A stretch of 64,000 bases of DNA from Ceratorhiza oryzae-sativae (lineage: Eukaryota; Basidiomycota; Agaricomycetes; Cantharellales; Ceratobasidiaceae): the NCBI GenBank assembly GCA_030998015.1, contig JARWMV010000251.1:124001-188000 (forward strand), written 5' to 3'. Below, in pieces: positions 1-12,770 of the stretch. A program made the translations under genes and the position numbers. Every line of letters begins with the position of its first letter. Within the stretch, counting starts at the first letter, position 1. Under the pieces are notes generated by a model, which did not search any database, had not been told where the DNA came from, and was given only the letters and a program-made list of their open reading frames with translations.

Positions 1-1
1 C

Positions 2-961
2 AAACGCGACACTCGGTCCATTGACGAGATCACTCGTGACCTCCAGGAGAAGCGCGGTGGCACTGAGGTTAAGAAGGTTATGACGGGCGCCGAGGCCGAA
101 AAGTTTACTGATTGGTTCTCTACCAAGAAGGACAAGGAGCGCGAGCGGGAGAGGGAGAGGCAAGAGAGAGAGCGATTGGAGAAGGAACGGGAGGCTGTCG
201 AGGCAGCCGAGGCGAGGGAGCGGGAGCGTAAAGCCCGGGAACGGGAACGAGAGCGCGAGCTCAGGGAACGAGAGAGAGAGAAGGAGCGCGTCAAGGATCG
301 ATCGCGTTCCGGTTCGGCCACCGCTCAGCCCCAGCCTAAACGAGCATCAACAACCCCAGCTCCCCCTAAACCAGCCCCTATCATTGTCAACACCAAACCT
401 TCGACACTCTTCAATTCTGGCCCGAAAACATCCACCACTCCAAAGGAATATAAAGTAACTGTCAAGACGACTGGTACACCAGTGGCAGCCGCCACTAGCA
501 CCCATATCCCATCCGCTCGTCCAAAAATTGCTGCCCCCGCTCCTCCCGCCAAATCCGTCCCCACTAAGCGCCGTAAATCCTATGATTCTGATTCCGACTC
601 TTACGACTCGGAAGCCGAGGAGCGCGAACGTGCTCGTCGTCGCAAGAGTGCTGGTGGAGGCGGACCTCGGGCGTCTGGATTTGATATCTGGAGTATCATT
701 AACCCTGGAAAATCTCGCCAGGAATATCTTAGCCGGGACGTCGTTAGTGACGACGAAGACATGGAGGCGACGGGGCGGGACCTCGAGCGAGAAGAGAAGC
801 AGAGGTACGTAACGACCCCGCACCGCTATCTCCGTCGCTCATCTCGCTCTATTTTCGCAGCGCGGCTCGCACGACTCGAAGATCTCGAGGCCGAGGCCGA
901 GGAAAGGAGGAGAGAAGAGGCAAAGCGAAAGAAGAGGGCTGCTGCCGCTGGAGAGCGTTGA
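2..961 (+). CDS. SPT2: SPT2 chromatin protein, 5' partial
   Basis: Histone H3-H4 chaperone of the SPT2 family, which acts on nucleosomes in transcribed chromatin. The reading frame is open from base 2, well before the first Met at 80, so the start lies outside the window. The visible protein has a long Arg/Glu coiled segment, a Pro/Ala/Thr-rich linker, then the family C-terminus: IWSIINPGKSRQEYLSRD, SDDEDMEA, and a basic-acidic helix with ARLARLEDLEAE. A spliceable intron (gtacgt at 805, cag at 860) sits exactly where family members read EE-x-SARLAR. Its 56 bp do not keep the frame, as if two bases (one CG) were missing after 860. Without splicing the frame stays open but adds 18-19 non-family residues. 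Family assignment is firm; the local exon structure is not. Confidence 0.85.
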   Translation, partial: KRDTRSIDEITRDLQEKRGGTEVKKVMTGAEAEKFTDWFSTKKDKERERERERQERERLEKEREAVEAAEARERERKARERERERELREREREKERVKDRSRSGSATAQPQPKRASTTPAPPKPAPIIVNTKPSTLFNSGPKTSTTPKEYKVTVKTTGTPVAAATSTHIPSARPKIAAPAPPAKSVPTKRRKSYDSDSDSYDSEAEERERARRRKSAGGGGPRASGFDIWSIINPGKSRQEYLSRDVVSDDEDMEATGRDLEREEKQRYVTTPHRYLRRSSRSIFAARLARLEDLEAEAEERRREEAKRKKRAAAAGER

Positions 962-1746
962 GTTTGACTATCTCGCTTCACTCATGGATGATTGTTTGTA
1001 TTGTTCTTTGATTTGTATATATTGCTAATTGCGCCTGACCCTGTTAGTCAAGGTTAGACCGAACGAGTATTGTAGGAATATTTGGTTCTTACTGGTTGAG
1101 ACTCGCTGCAATCATTCATTGGATGTCTTGTCAATGGCAATTTCGAGCAGTTTGTTCTTTGAAGGTCCAGATCGCAAGGGGGATGTTCGGGTGGCGGCGA
1201 TTAAGCCCACCGTGTTCATGATTTTCATAATGTTCTTCCGCTCTCCAGAACTGGAAAATTTATAACCGTAACTTTCCATTCATTAGATTTGTCCCATTCA
1301 ATTGCATTTCGTAACGAATTCGAGTTTATCACTCGTGTTGAGCCGTTGGCCGGCCTTTGTATAATTGTCGAGGCTGACACGCTAACGCTGTTGAGTGTCT
1401 TGCCAACTGGTACCTACGATGGACAAAGTCGTACGATCGAATTCAATCAACGTGCATCGGTAGTGACACTGCGGATTGTCCAAAATTGAAAATTAGGGGT
1501 CTTGGTCGTCGATCGTACCCCTTTTCAATTGAAGGTGGAGACATGGCGACGTTGTAGATTGTTTCGGAACAATCTCATCATGGCTCAGGAATACAAGGAT
1601 AATTACTAGCGGGGGGATTTGCCCAATATACATCAAGGTCATGAGTTTCGTGATACGGCGTGCACACCAAGAGAAAATAGCCAAGTTAAGCGGCCAGAAT
1701 AGCTCGAGATTGAAATAAAACAGTGAAAAAGGGAAACCAATCTAAC
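962..1746. other. Intergenic, SPT2 3' flank
   Basis: Short open frames occur here, but none has a recognisable domain, splice-consistent extension or family motif. This is most likely 3' UTR plus spacer between the plus-strand SPT2 gene and the minus-strand membrane-protein gene. Confidence 0.5.
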
Positions 1747-2781
1747 CTAGAGCGCAGCGCGCCCGAGCTTCAGTTGACTTATCACCCGCTTGTGCCGATG
1801 CTGCAAAAAGAACCCTGGCATAATGACGACACCGAGCCCGGTCAAGATCGAAGTGGTGATCGCGACCGAAAACGGCTGGGTATTCCAAACCAGCAATAAA
1901 ATGCCCACACAGAATAGCGCAAACGCCGGCGACGCACACGCCCACCGCGCTGAGCAAGATCTTGGGCATAATCTTCTCCCGCATCGTTGTTTCGCCCTCG
2001 ATTTCTTCGTCGAGCAGTCGGACGACAAACTGACATCTCGCTCCTTAGGGTTCGTCGAGAGCCCATCTGGGCCGACGCCGGGAGCGTGCCAGTTTCCATT
2101 GCATCCAACATGATTCGGGTGGGGCCGTGTACAAAAACGTGCCCGAGTCTTTTCGTTGTTCTTTCATTATCGGGCTCTTGGGTGATTGAAGCTGTTGCGG
2201 AAGTTTCCTGACCCATGCGTCTTTTTGGACCTTGATGTAATCTTCGATTCCCACCGGCTTTTGGCGAACTTCAGCAGCCAGCCAGTAACTCGAGAGGAAC
2301 TCCGAGTCGTCCTCGCGCAAGATCGAGAACCAACGACCGGAGACTATGTATGTAGGAATTAGACTAGGGCACGCGATAAAGGAGAGAGAAACTCACGGGT
2401 TGCAAGGAGTGCACTTATGACAGAAAGCATCAACCCGCCAAAAAATACCGCATTTGTTGCCCGTGCGGCGGCATTCGAATTATCCGACATCGTGCTAGCT
2501 ACAAACTGCGCCTGGACACCGCTGAACAAGATCGACTATAGATCTCGTTAGAATATGCCTCCGGAATGCGTCCAGTAGATCGCACTCACCAACAAGGCGA
2601 GGTTGGAAAACCCATCGACGATCAACTGTGTCCGTTGACGTGTCTCGTACGCGCCCAAACTCGCTCCAGGTTGATTCGTAGCAAGCGGCTCGGTATATTC
2701 ACGAGTGTATAGTCTCGGACCTTCTGGAACAAGAGGAATGCTCCGACGAGGAGCGTTGGATCCTCTGTTAGGCCTAATCAT
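1747..2781 (-). CDS. Multi-pass membrane protein, unknown function (model broken)
   Basis: No function recognised. Start ATG at 2781. Exon 1 gives a hydrophilic N-terminus ending in LIVDGFSNLALL. An intron (gtgagt/tatag) joins it to SILFSGVQAQF, followed by a hydrophobic segment VFFGGLMLSVISALLAT. A second intron (gtgagt/atag) joins GRWFSILREDDSEFLSSYW. The layout resembles a membrane-protein family I recall from Rhizoctonia-type fungi; that is memory, not a search. The 3' half has two more hydrophobic helices, KILLSAVGVCVAGVCAIL and SVAITTSILTGLGVVIMPGF, but they lie in different frames. A stop at 2045-2047 also interrupts the upstream frame. The frame change near 1900-1912 sits at a CTGTGTG run. 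It could be an unrecognised intron, a small deletion in the assembly, or real decay. Exon boundaries after about 2200 are unresolved. Confidence 0.5.
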
Positions 2782-3444
2782 GACAGAACCAAGCAGGAGC
2801 GAGTGGACGAGCCCGACGTGGACGGTGGCAAGCAGCAGGTGGCCAGGGCAGTTCGGGGATCGGCTGGGCTCGCCAGGTGCACGAGGCGGGTGAGCGTTGC
2901 CCAGGGGAGGTTCGCTGGCTGATATACCGCGTCTTTGACAGCTGTTCTTTGATCCTGACCAATGAGGCTTCTGTCACCCGTCGGTCCCGCCCATCCAGCG
3001 TCGCCTCCGCCCATCGTCGGGTCGCTCGAGCCCCGCTTCTAGACGGTCCGGCTAGCGCAAACGGCGGCGGCCGAGAAGCCGGGTTACTTCGCCGACGCGA
3101 AAAAAAAAACATGTCTCGCTATTCGCAGCTATTCGGTTCAGGGGCACCAGCCATTCGTATCAGGTTACATGAGATCAGAACACAATGGGCCGTTTAATGG
3201 GTGTGGGGACGCCCAGCGGCTTGGGCCGTGATGAATGCCGGGCGTCTCTTTGCTGGTCAAGGATTTCCTATCCAGTGCTTAGCCTTTGCAGTAATTTGTC
3301 CTTTTTGAACAGCCGTTATCGGATTTGTGATACTACAGGAGCTATAAACAAGGGTGATATACATTTGGGGTCGCATCAGAGCACAAAAGCTCCTGCACGG
3401 CACCCCTATCTCGAATGGCCGAGCGAGCGAACAAGCTCATCGAA
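2782..3444. other. Intergenic, upstream of membrane-protein gene
   Basis: Spacer between two minus-strand genes. Open frames on both strands overlap each other and show no family motif. A minus-strand frame at 2778-3014 could be 5' leader of the downstream gene, but nothing supports it. A run of nine A lies near 3101-3109. Confidence 0.4.
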
Positions 3445-5153
3445 TTAGGTCGGAGTCAGCGCGTCTGCCGGTGTCCATCCGGTAGCTTTGTGTTTGCTCA
3501 TATGGGGGTCGAGCTTAGAGTGGCCCTCGATAAAGCACTTGTTGCAATACAGGTCCCTGTCGCAAGGATCTGATGTGCACTTGAGTGTAGCATCGGAATT
3601 GCATATACCTACGCAAAAGGTCAGATTCAACGATGGTGTTATGTGCCAAGGAGAGGGCACTCACAGCACCACGAGTCGGGGTCGTTATCCCTGGCCGCCC
3701 TCCACCCCTCAATATCCAGCTTGGGAGCTTTCGGAACTTTGGCAGTCACCACGGGGACGTTTGGAATCCCACTCTGGGGATGTAGCCCCTCAAGCCTCGC
3801 AAACATACTATCTGCACGTTTAGAATCCTCCTTGTCTGATTCATCGGCAAGAGCCGTCCTCGGTGCTATTAACGCAGGATTATCAAACGGGTCTGTGGGT
3901 TGGCGAGATGGACTCGACAGAGTCTTGAGCAAGGAGGTATAGCGAGCGACATCCGATCATCATTAGTAGGTGAAGATGCCCTAGAAAGTGGCTTGCTTGC
4001 TTTTTCCGGGGTGCTGAACACGGTGGAAGAGAGTGCAGATGCCAGGTCGGTTTCGAGAGAGCTTGAACCTTTGATTAGCCCCGGCACCTTATCCTTGGAC
4101 AACTGCTTCACGAGTGTCGACCTATTGGCGAGTCCCGCGCCCGGCGTGACCGGCTCGTCATCGTCAATGGGCGGCAGGGGAGAAGCCACCTTGGCAGATG
4201 GAGTATGTGGCTCGCCTCCATCCTTGTTCAAGTCGAGTAAAGTTACTCGTGGACTAGTTGACGTCAAAGTCTTGCCAGACGGCGACGCACTAGACTCGGA
4301 CAGGGTTCGAGTCGGCTTGGAGCGGGGTGTCTGCACCATGCGTGGAGGAGTCGCCGTGCCTCTACGCCCCATTCGGGAGGGTGGGGGCGTGTGTCCAGGT
4401 GGTCCAGGTTCCTCCAGACTTCCGAGCGAGTCTGAAACGTCTCCGTCCTCGCTATCGGCCTCGAGCCTCAGCTCGTCCCTCATTCGCCTCAACGTCTCAT
4501 TCGCTTCATCTTCATCTTCGTCTTCATCCTCGTCTTCGTCTTCGTCGTCCAGCTCGTCGTCTGCGCTCAAGCCAGCATTCGACGGGCTCAAATTCCGTTC
4601 CTTCCTCACTTTGCGCCTGCGACCGATCGGAGGCGCAACGATTGGCCCAGGTGAGTCGGCGCGGTCGGAGTCAAACGTCATCTCACTCGAGATGGACTGA
4701 GCGAGTGAAAACAGCTGTCGGTCGCTCGCGCGCAATGTGGCGTTTCGGTCCGGAAAGCGCGCAAGTGGAGTGCGAAGCGGCGTGGTGGGCGATTCGAGAG
4801 GTGCGGTCGGGGATTCGAGACCGCTGAGCTCGTTGTCATCGGTCAATGCCGTGGACTCTCTGTCCGACTGGGTGGCTTCGGAGCGCCAGTCGTCCGAGGC
4901 GAGGTATCGTTCGATCTGTTAGTTTAATCAGTGCAAAGGGGTTTGAGTGTTTTGAGTGTGGGCTCACCTCCGAGTCGTGCCCTGTTTCTGCATCGCTCAG
5001 GTTGCGTGGGTCGATGCCAAGCACGCGGAGTTTGGAGATCATTTCGTCGTCAAGACCGAGGGCGTTCGAGTCCTTCGTTTGACTAGCTGGAGCATGGTTA
5101 GGCGTGGCGCGTAGAGCAGCTAGGCGGGCTTCAAGGTCCTCGAACGCGGGCAT
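3445..5153 (-). CDS. ANCHR/ZFYVE19-like protein with C-terminal B-box zinc finger
   Basis: Likely fungal relative of ANCHR (ZFYVE19), which in animals holds the ESCRT disassembly ATPase VPS4 at the abscission (NoCut) checkpoint. Start ATG at 5153. Exon 1 (4968-5153) begins MPAFEDLEARLAALR, a short amphipathic helix in the place where ANCHR has its MIM1 motif. Intron 4916-4967. Exon 2 is a long disordered region rich in Ser/Pro with an Asp/Glu run (plus-strand 4505-4560). The last intron, 3609-3664 (gtgagt...gtag), splices precisely to WCCICNSDATLKC, then CDRDLYCNKCFIEGH and a final His, the Cys/His pattern of the ANCHR B-box. Between RMSL and YTSLLKTLSSPSRQPTDPF the frame shifts once (3936-3952) with no plausible intron; one lost base would explain it. 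Family call rests on the zinc finger plus the N-terminal helix. Confidence 0.72.
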
Positions 5154-5731
5154 TGTTCGTCGTGGGGAACGAGAATTGAATCAACCGAGTTTCCTTGGGA
5201 ATGACGTATTTAGAACAATTGAATGCGACTCAAGCAAGCGTCGGCGGCCACGTTGGAATCACGGAGTAGGCGATGTAAGAAAACAGGTATTCTGGGGGTA
5301 AATGCAGAGCTAATAGGATGTTATTTCAGCTGTGTTGGGATAGTATTGGAGCAGTTCCTGACACGAGCTGGAGAACGGGCTTGGAATCCGGTCGTTGCAC
5401 AGCACTAGCGAGTATCTACAGTCGCCTGCGCGTGTGGAAAGAAGATGTGCAAAGGGTGATAGACAGGCTGTGATCAGCGTTGAATACAAGTCCAGTGGCG
5501 GACAAAGCAACAGCCGGAATGTTGTTTCCCATCAGACAAGCACCAAAATGGAGTTTTCGGGCCTCGACCCTGATGCACATCATTGGTTCGCTGACACTGC
5601 TTATTGTGAACCGAGATGGTAGTTGTATCGCTTGTTGTGAAAGAGATAGATATACATATTTTGCAGCACTGTTACATTCCGAATACACGACGCACGCGCT
5701 TGAGAGAAACTGCGCAAAGCAAGTCAATCAC
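5154..5731. other. Intergenic, promoter side of the ANCHR-like gene
   Basis: Spacer between two minus-strand genes. Overlapping frames on both strands (for example 5416-5727 minus and 5480-5767 plus) show no domain and no supported splicing. It should contain the promoter of the ANCHR-like gene and the 3' UTR of SDE2. Confidence 0.4.
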
Positions 5732-6660
5732 TTATGCACTGGCAGCTACACCCGCTGTAACGGATAATCCAGCGGCAACTATGGGGGTAGCCGAAGACGC
5801 CAGCGCCGTCTCGGTGATAGTCTCAGGACTGGTGGCCTCTTGGGGCTGGGGTGGTTCCGACTTGGGGTCTTCAACCTTCTCACTGGTCTTTTCTGGAGCT
5901 GGCGGCAATGCTTCAACCGGGGGCGATGTCTTTGCCTTTTTACGCTTCTTAAGAAGTCCTGTACATAACAGTTAACAATTATAGTAAAAACATATATGAT
6001 GGGGATGCATACCGGCAACAACAGCGCTCTTTACACCATCGGTAATCTCGCGGCTCTGTTCGAGATACTCTGTATCGTCGAAACGGTGCTTCTGGCCAGC
6101 TCTTGCGGACGACTCGGGTTCCTGGCTCGGTCCTGCTTCAGAAATACCAAGTTGTTTTTCCAAAGCCTCGAGCTTGGCACGCTTTTCCTCCGCCGCAGCC
6201 TTTTTGCGCTCTGGTTCTCCTTCCAAATAGGTGGCCATTCTAATCGCCAGTTAGCGTGCAGGATAACGGTATCGGGAGCGCACTCACTTTTTGGCTTCCT
6301 TGATGGTGCTAAGTCTCCTTCCGCTCAGGTCTCGGCAGCTATCGTTGTTGCTGGCCTTTTGGCTGCTCATCCGCCCACCAGCGGCTCGGAGCTGGGACCC
6401 GAAACCTCCCTTGCCACCAAGAAGGCCCGGCATGAGCCGGAGAGTGACTAGGTCATGGCCATTGGTGAGCGACGATAGCGGTGCCTCAGAGCCAAGGTCG
6501 GTGCCACAAGGTGAGGCGAGTGAAAGCGCATGGTATGGGAGGGCAGGGAAGCCAACGCAACTAGGGCACCCAGTGATGACAGGGGTGTCGAGCTGGGCAC
6601 TTGGAGTGCTAGCGTTGAGAACGGGGCGACCGTGTCGATGAGGAGCGTGGTCTGATGCAT
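5732..6660 (-). CDS. SDE2: SDE2 splicing/telomere protein, ubiquitin-fold precursor
   Basis: SDE2 is made as a ubiquitin-fold precursor that is cut after a Gly-Gly; the released C-terminal part joins the spliceosome, where it affects splicing of selected introns, telomere silencing and genome stability. Start ATG at 6660 ([20 protein letters not shown], first strands of the ubiquitin fold). The cleavage site is explicit: LMPGLLGG then [17 protein letters not shown], the family hallmark, followed by [17 protein letters not shown]. Intron (gtgagt/gattag near 6240-6290) leads to [19 protein letters not shown], then [13 protein letters not shown] and [10 protein letters not shown] last intron leads to LLKKRKKAK and a Pro/Glu/Ala-rich tail ending at 5732. 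Within the ubiquitin fold the frame changes once near 6534-6550 (a GGGAGGG context), explained by one missing base. The rest is intact. Confidence 0.85.
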
Positions 6661-6772
6661 GGTGGTCGTCGGTGCTGGCGGCTGGCGGGAGGCTGTGCGC
6701 AATTGGTCAGCACGGTCAGGTGACTCGCTCACACGACGCGCGTCCTCATTCACGACTACCGCATAGCTTAGC
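6661..6772. promoter_or_regulatory. Compact divergent promoter, SDE2 / RPT2
   Basis: Only 112 bp separate the two start codons, so both genes must draw on one regulatory stretch and have very short 5' leaders. An inverted CCAAT box (ATTGG, 6702-6706) sits near the middle. No TATA box is visible. A GC-rich stretch with GGTGGTCGTCGGTG lies next to the SDE2 start; it resembles but does not match the yeast proteasome element GGTGGCAAA. Confidence 0.7.
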
Positions 6773-8373
<1,601 letters not shown>

Positions 8374-8622
8374 ACTTGGTTGATTGCACATACTTGCCCT
8401 GTCTTTTTTATCTTAATATACTCGATGTTCCATGAATTGTCCTTTCTTCAACGGTCGCCTCCAATCAACTAAATGCAAGCACTGTGAGGTAGAACCGATC
8501 TTTTGCATGGAGATCAAGTACGCCACGGCGCTTCAACGAACGCTGGGCGCTTATGATCTGATGAGAAGTGGCTGTCAGATCCTTGCAACAACAGCAAGCT
8601 TGTTCTTGATTCTTGCGACAAC

Positions 8623-11600
8623 ATGTCTGTGCAACTCAACGTTCAGCAGTTCTTTACAAGGGCTGCCGCCGTATTCTCAGCATGGGTACGCGATTTACAA
8701 CGTACCTGCTACTCGAGCTAACGCCGAACAGAGCTCTAGCAAGCTCACCGAGTTCGAGTCCCTGGCTGGTCTCGACGCGCTTCAGATCCTAGTCGGCGAT
8801 CCAGTAGAGGATGAGATGCTCAGGAAAAGTACTGCACTACAGGTACGTTCTATACGACGCGTATACCATATCTGCTGCCCGCTTAATTATCCGCTATCCA
8901 ATAGACGTGGCTCTTGGGATACGAGTTCCCTCTCACTCTAATCGTCTTTGCCAAGGATAGGATATTCTTCATGTGCTCTTCTACAAAAGGTGTGCTCGAC
9001 TGCGGTGCTAGCTGACTTGACTGACGATTTTCAACTAGCCAAAATCCTGGACCAACTTCTTGAGACACAAAAGACCCCTATACCCATCGAAATTTTCGTT
9101 ATGTCGAAGCCAAAGGACGGACCCAGCGATGCGCCCAAGAGACTCTGCGAGGCCTTGGGACTTGTGGTAAGTTCGCACCATTATGCGCTCGCTAGAGCTG
9201 TTGTTTTGAACGAATCGGGGACAGAAACGTATTGGTGGCTTGCCCAAGGAACAACAAAAAGGCCGTATTGTTGATGACTGGAACAGGGCTCTTGAAGAAC
9301 ACCTGGGAAAGCCGGAGGTTGTGGATATTTCTGCTGGGCTATCAAGCGTCATGGCTGTCAAAGATGAAGACGAGCTGGTACGAACATTGGATGTCTAACG
9401 TCCGCTCAGATTAACATGCTTGCCGCAGAAAAACGTGCGAACCGCCGCACACCTATCATCGACCCTCATGACCCACCAACTTGCATCCAAGTTGGAGCTG
9501 CTTCTAGACCGTCAGTCGGTTATCACGCATGAGGCATTTGCAAACCAGCTGGAGGCACGGTTGGGCACTGAGGGGAAGGAGCCCGATATGCGAGTGTGGT
9601 CAAAGAACAAGCACTTGGCAAATGTGTGCTGTGCTATGATCTACACACGATACTCAAATGACTGATCACTCTTCGTAGGTCGATTTCTCCTCTGCGGAGT
9701 TTACATTTCCGCCAATTATCCAGTCTCGAGGCTCGGGTTATGATCTCCGGGTGAACGCCGAGTCGACCCAGGATCAGCTCGCTCACAAGGGCGTCATTCT
9801 TGGTACCATTAGCATGCGATACAAGGGCTACTCCGCGCACGTTAGTCGTACATTCTTTGTGGATCCCTCCAAGGTATGCTTGTTGCGCTGCACGATTGGA
9901 AATCAGCTCATTGTGGCGCTTAGGAACAAGAGGGTATCTACTCGTTCAGCTTGACCCTACAAGCCGAGCTGTTGTCAAAACTTCGGGATGGGACACCCGC
10001 CAAGGATGTCTATGCGCATGCGATTGCGTATATCAAGCAGAAGAAGCCGGATTTAGAGAAGCACTTTACGAAGAACGTGGGCTTCGGCGTGAGTATGTGC
10101 ATTATTTTTCCAGTGCAAACACTTATCGGTGGTTCAGATGGGTCTTGAGTACCGCGATAGCTCTTACTTGCTGTCACCCAAGAACGCGCGGCAGGTCAAG
10201 GCCGGCATGATCTTCAATCTCTCTATTGGATTCTCCGATTTGGATGAGGGAGAGGGAAAGAAGTAGGTTCTTGTCTCGCCCCCGTGGTTGGCGCCAAGTT
10301 AAACTGATTTCGTAGGTATTCCATACTCGTCAGCGACACCGTCAAAGTCGGACAAGAAAAGGCAGTGTGTCTGACTGAAGGCACAAAATCCTCGGACGAA
10401 GTTATGTTCTTTTTACAAGTAAGCCTACAGCCCTGTATATCTACTTAAGTGGGGTGTTTACTTGATACTCCTTGCAGGACGACGATGCAAAAGGGAAGAG
10501 CAAACCCGACTCTCCATCTAAGAGCAAAAGCAAGCCAACATCCGCAAAGAAGAATGCTTCTCCAAACGGAAAGGTCGCTGGCTCAAAAGTACTCCGTACC
10601 AAAACTCGCCAACAGTTCCTAGACAACGACACTTCCGCCTCTACCCTTGCTCGAATCACTGCGCATCAGAAAGAGCTGCATGCACAGCGTCTGGCGGATG
10701 GGCTTGAGAGGTTTGCCGACGATGAAGGCGGTGATGGCGGCAAAGAGCGCAAGTCGTGGAAGAAGTTCCAGAGCTATAGGGGTGATGCGGGTTTACCGAG
10801 GGAAGTCGATTCCATGCGGGTACGTCCCTCAGTCTCTAAACTTCTGAAACTAGCTAACCGTCCGTTAGATTCATGTTGATCGGCGCAACATGACGCTTGT
10901 GGTACCAGTTCACGGATTTGCTGTACCGTTTCATATCAACACCATTAAGAACGTCAGCAAGCTTGACGAGGGCGAATTTACGTACCTGCGAATCAATTTC
11001 CAGTCCCCTGGCCAGTTGACAGGACGAAAGGAGGATACCGCAAGTTTTCCCGTGAACGTTCCTAATGAGATGCTAATTTTTCCATACGATTCTTAGCCAT
11101 TCGAAGATCCTGATGCGACATTCATTAGGTCCTTGACCTATCGATCCGCAGATGGGATTCGTTTCGACGACTTGGCGAAACAGATCACCGAGTTGAAAAA
11201 GGAGGCCAATAAGCGCGAGCAAGAGAAGAAGGCGCTCGCGGACGTGGTTACACAAGCTGATTTGGTGGAGATCAAGGGCCGTCGTCCGCTCAAGCTGCCC
11301 GAAGTATTTGTTCGCCCTGCACTGGACGGCAAACGCTTGCCTGGAGAGGTCGAAATTCATTCTAATGGTATTAGGTACCTTGGAGCAATGGGCCAAAAGA
11401 TCGGTACGATTATCCTCCTGCTTGGTGTGAGATCAGAATTAATCTGGTCATTTCTAGATATTCTATTCTCCAATATTAAGCACCTCTTCTTCGCACCCTG
11501 CGATGGTGAAATGCTTGTGTTAATCCATTGCCACCTCAAGTCACCGATCATAATTGGGAAACGGAAGTCCAAAGTATACCATCTCGGTTGTGACATAGCT

Positions 11601-12770
11601 TCTATTCTAAACCTGCCTTTCTAGGACGTCCAGTTCTATCGCGAAGCTTCAGATGTCCAGTTCGACGAAACAGGAAACAGGAAACGCAAGTACCGTTACG
11701 GTGACGAGGACGAGATTGAACTAGAGCAGAGCGAACGAAAGAGGAGACAACAATTAAACAAAGAGTTCAAACACTTTGCAGAGAAAATCGCCGAAGCTGT
11801 AAGTCTTGCTACTCTTGATGGCAACTCCACGGCTAACCTGCACTCAGTCCGGGAGCGAGGGTCTCGAAGTGGATATCCCATTCAGGGAGCTTGCCTTTGA
11901 AGGCGTTCCATTCCGCACCAACGTCAAACTCCAGCCTACGACTGACTGTCTCGTACATCTCTTTGATCCCCCGTTCCTGGTCATCACCCTTTCGGAAATC
12001 GAGATTGCCTCTCTGGAGCGAGTTCAATTCGGACTGAAGCAATTCGATTTGATATTCATTTTCAACGATTTCTCGAGGCCACCTCAACATATAAACTCGA
12101 TACCTACGCCTCAGCTCGATAGTGTAAAGGAGTGGCTTGAGTACGTCCGCCAGGCTTTTCTTCTGCGGTTGCTGACTTGTCTCACAGCTCGGTGGAAATT
12201 CCGATGGCCGAAGGACCCGTCAATTTGAACTGGGGGCAAATCATGAAAACAATCAACGATAATCCGCTAGAATTCTTTAAGGATGGAGGATGGTCGTTCC
12301 TCAGCGGAACCGCAGCCGAAGGATCTGATAGGGTATGTTACGTCACTCATGTATGGCTGCGCCGCGGCTTATGCCTCTATAGCATAGTTCGGATGAATCG
12401 GAGAGCGAATCTGAGTTTGAAGCTGAGAGCGACGAATCAGTAGACAGCTCTAGCGATTCTGATGAAGAAAGCGACTTTGATGGTTCAGATGCCAGCGATG
12501 ATGAGGGAAGTGGCTCGGAAGTTGACGACGACGAAAGTGGTGACGATTGGGACAGTGAGTAGTTTTTACTGCATATAGAGCCTATAGTTTTAACATGTGC
12601 ATCTAGCACTTGAGAAAAAGGCTGCCAAGTCGGACAACAAGGCTCGTGAATCCGGTCGTGGGCATGAGTCCGACAATTCAGACCGACCAAAGAAAAAGGC
12701 CTCTGCCGGAAAGTCCAAGGCGCCAGCAAAGGCTCCCGCCAAAACGACGGCAAACGGCAAACGGCGTTGA
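8623..12770 (+). CDS. SPT16: FACT complex subunit Spt16
   Basis: Large subunit of the histone chaperone FACT, which loosens and rebuilds nucleosomes during transcription and replication. Start chosen at 8623 because it gives the family N-terminus [20 protein letters not shown] before the first intron (8686-8731). About eighteen short introns are needed, all frame-preserving. Order: aminopeptidase-like N-terminal domain ([13 protein letters not shown], then [27 protein letters not shown]), a Lys/Ser-rich linker ([14 protein letters not shown]), the dimerisation and middle tandem-PH domains ([58 protein letters not shown]) and a strongly acidic tail (near 12400-12560) followed by a basic end. 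One intron, 11040-11096, has a GC donor (gcaagt); splicing there gives the conserved [19 protein letters not shown]. Intact over 4.1 kb. Confidence 0.97.

Noticed and set aside
1029..1684. Short open frames downstream of SPT2
   Set aside because: All under 80 codons, no motif, and in the expected 3' flank.
3900..4700. Long plus-strand open frame with a Ser run
   Set aside because: It is antisense to the Asp/Glu-rich exon of the ANCHR-like gene; the Ser run is the complement of the acidic codons.
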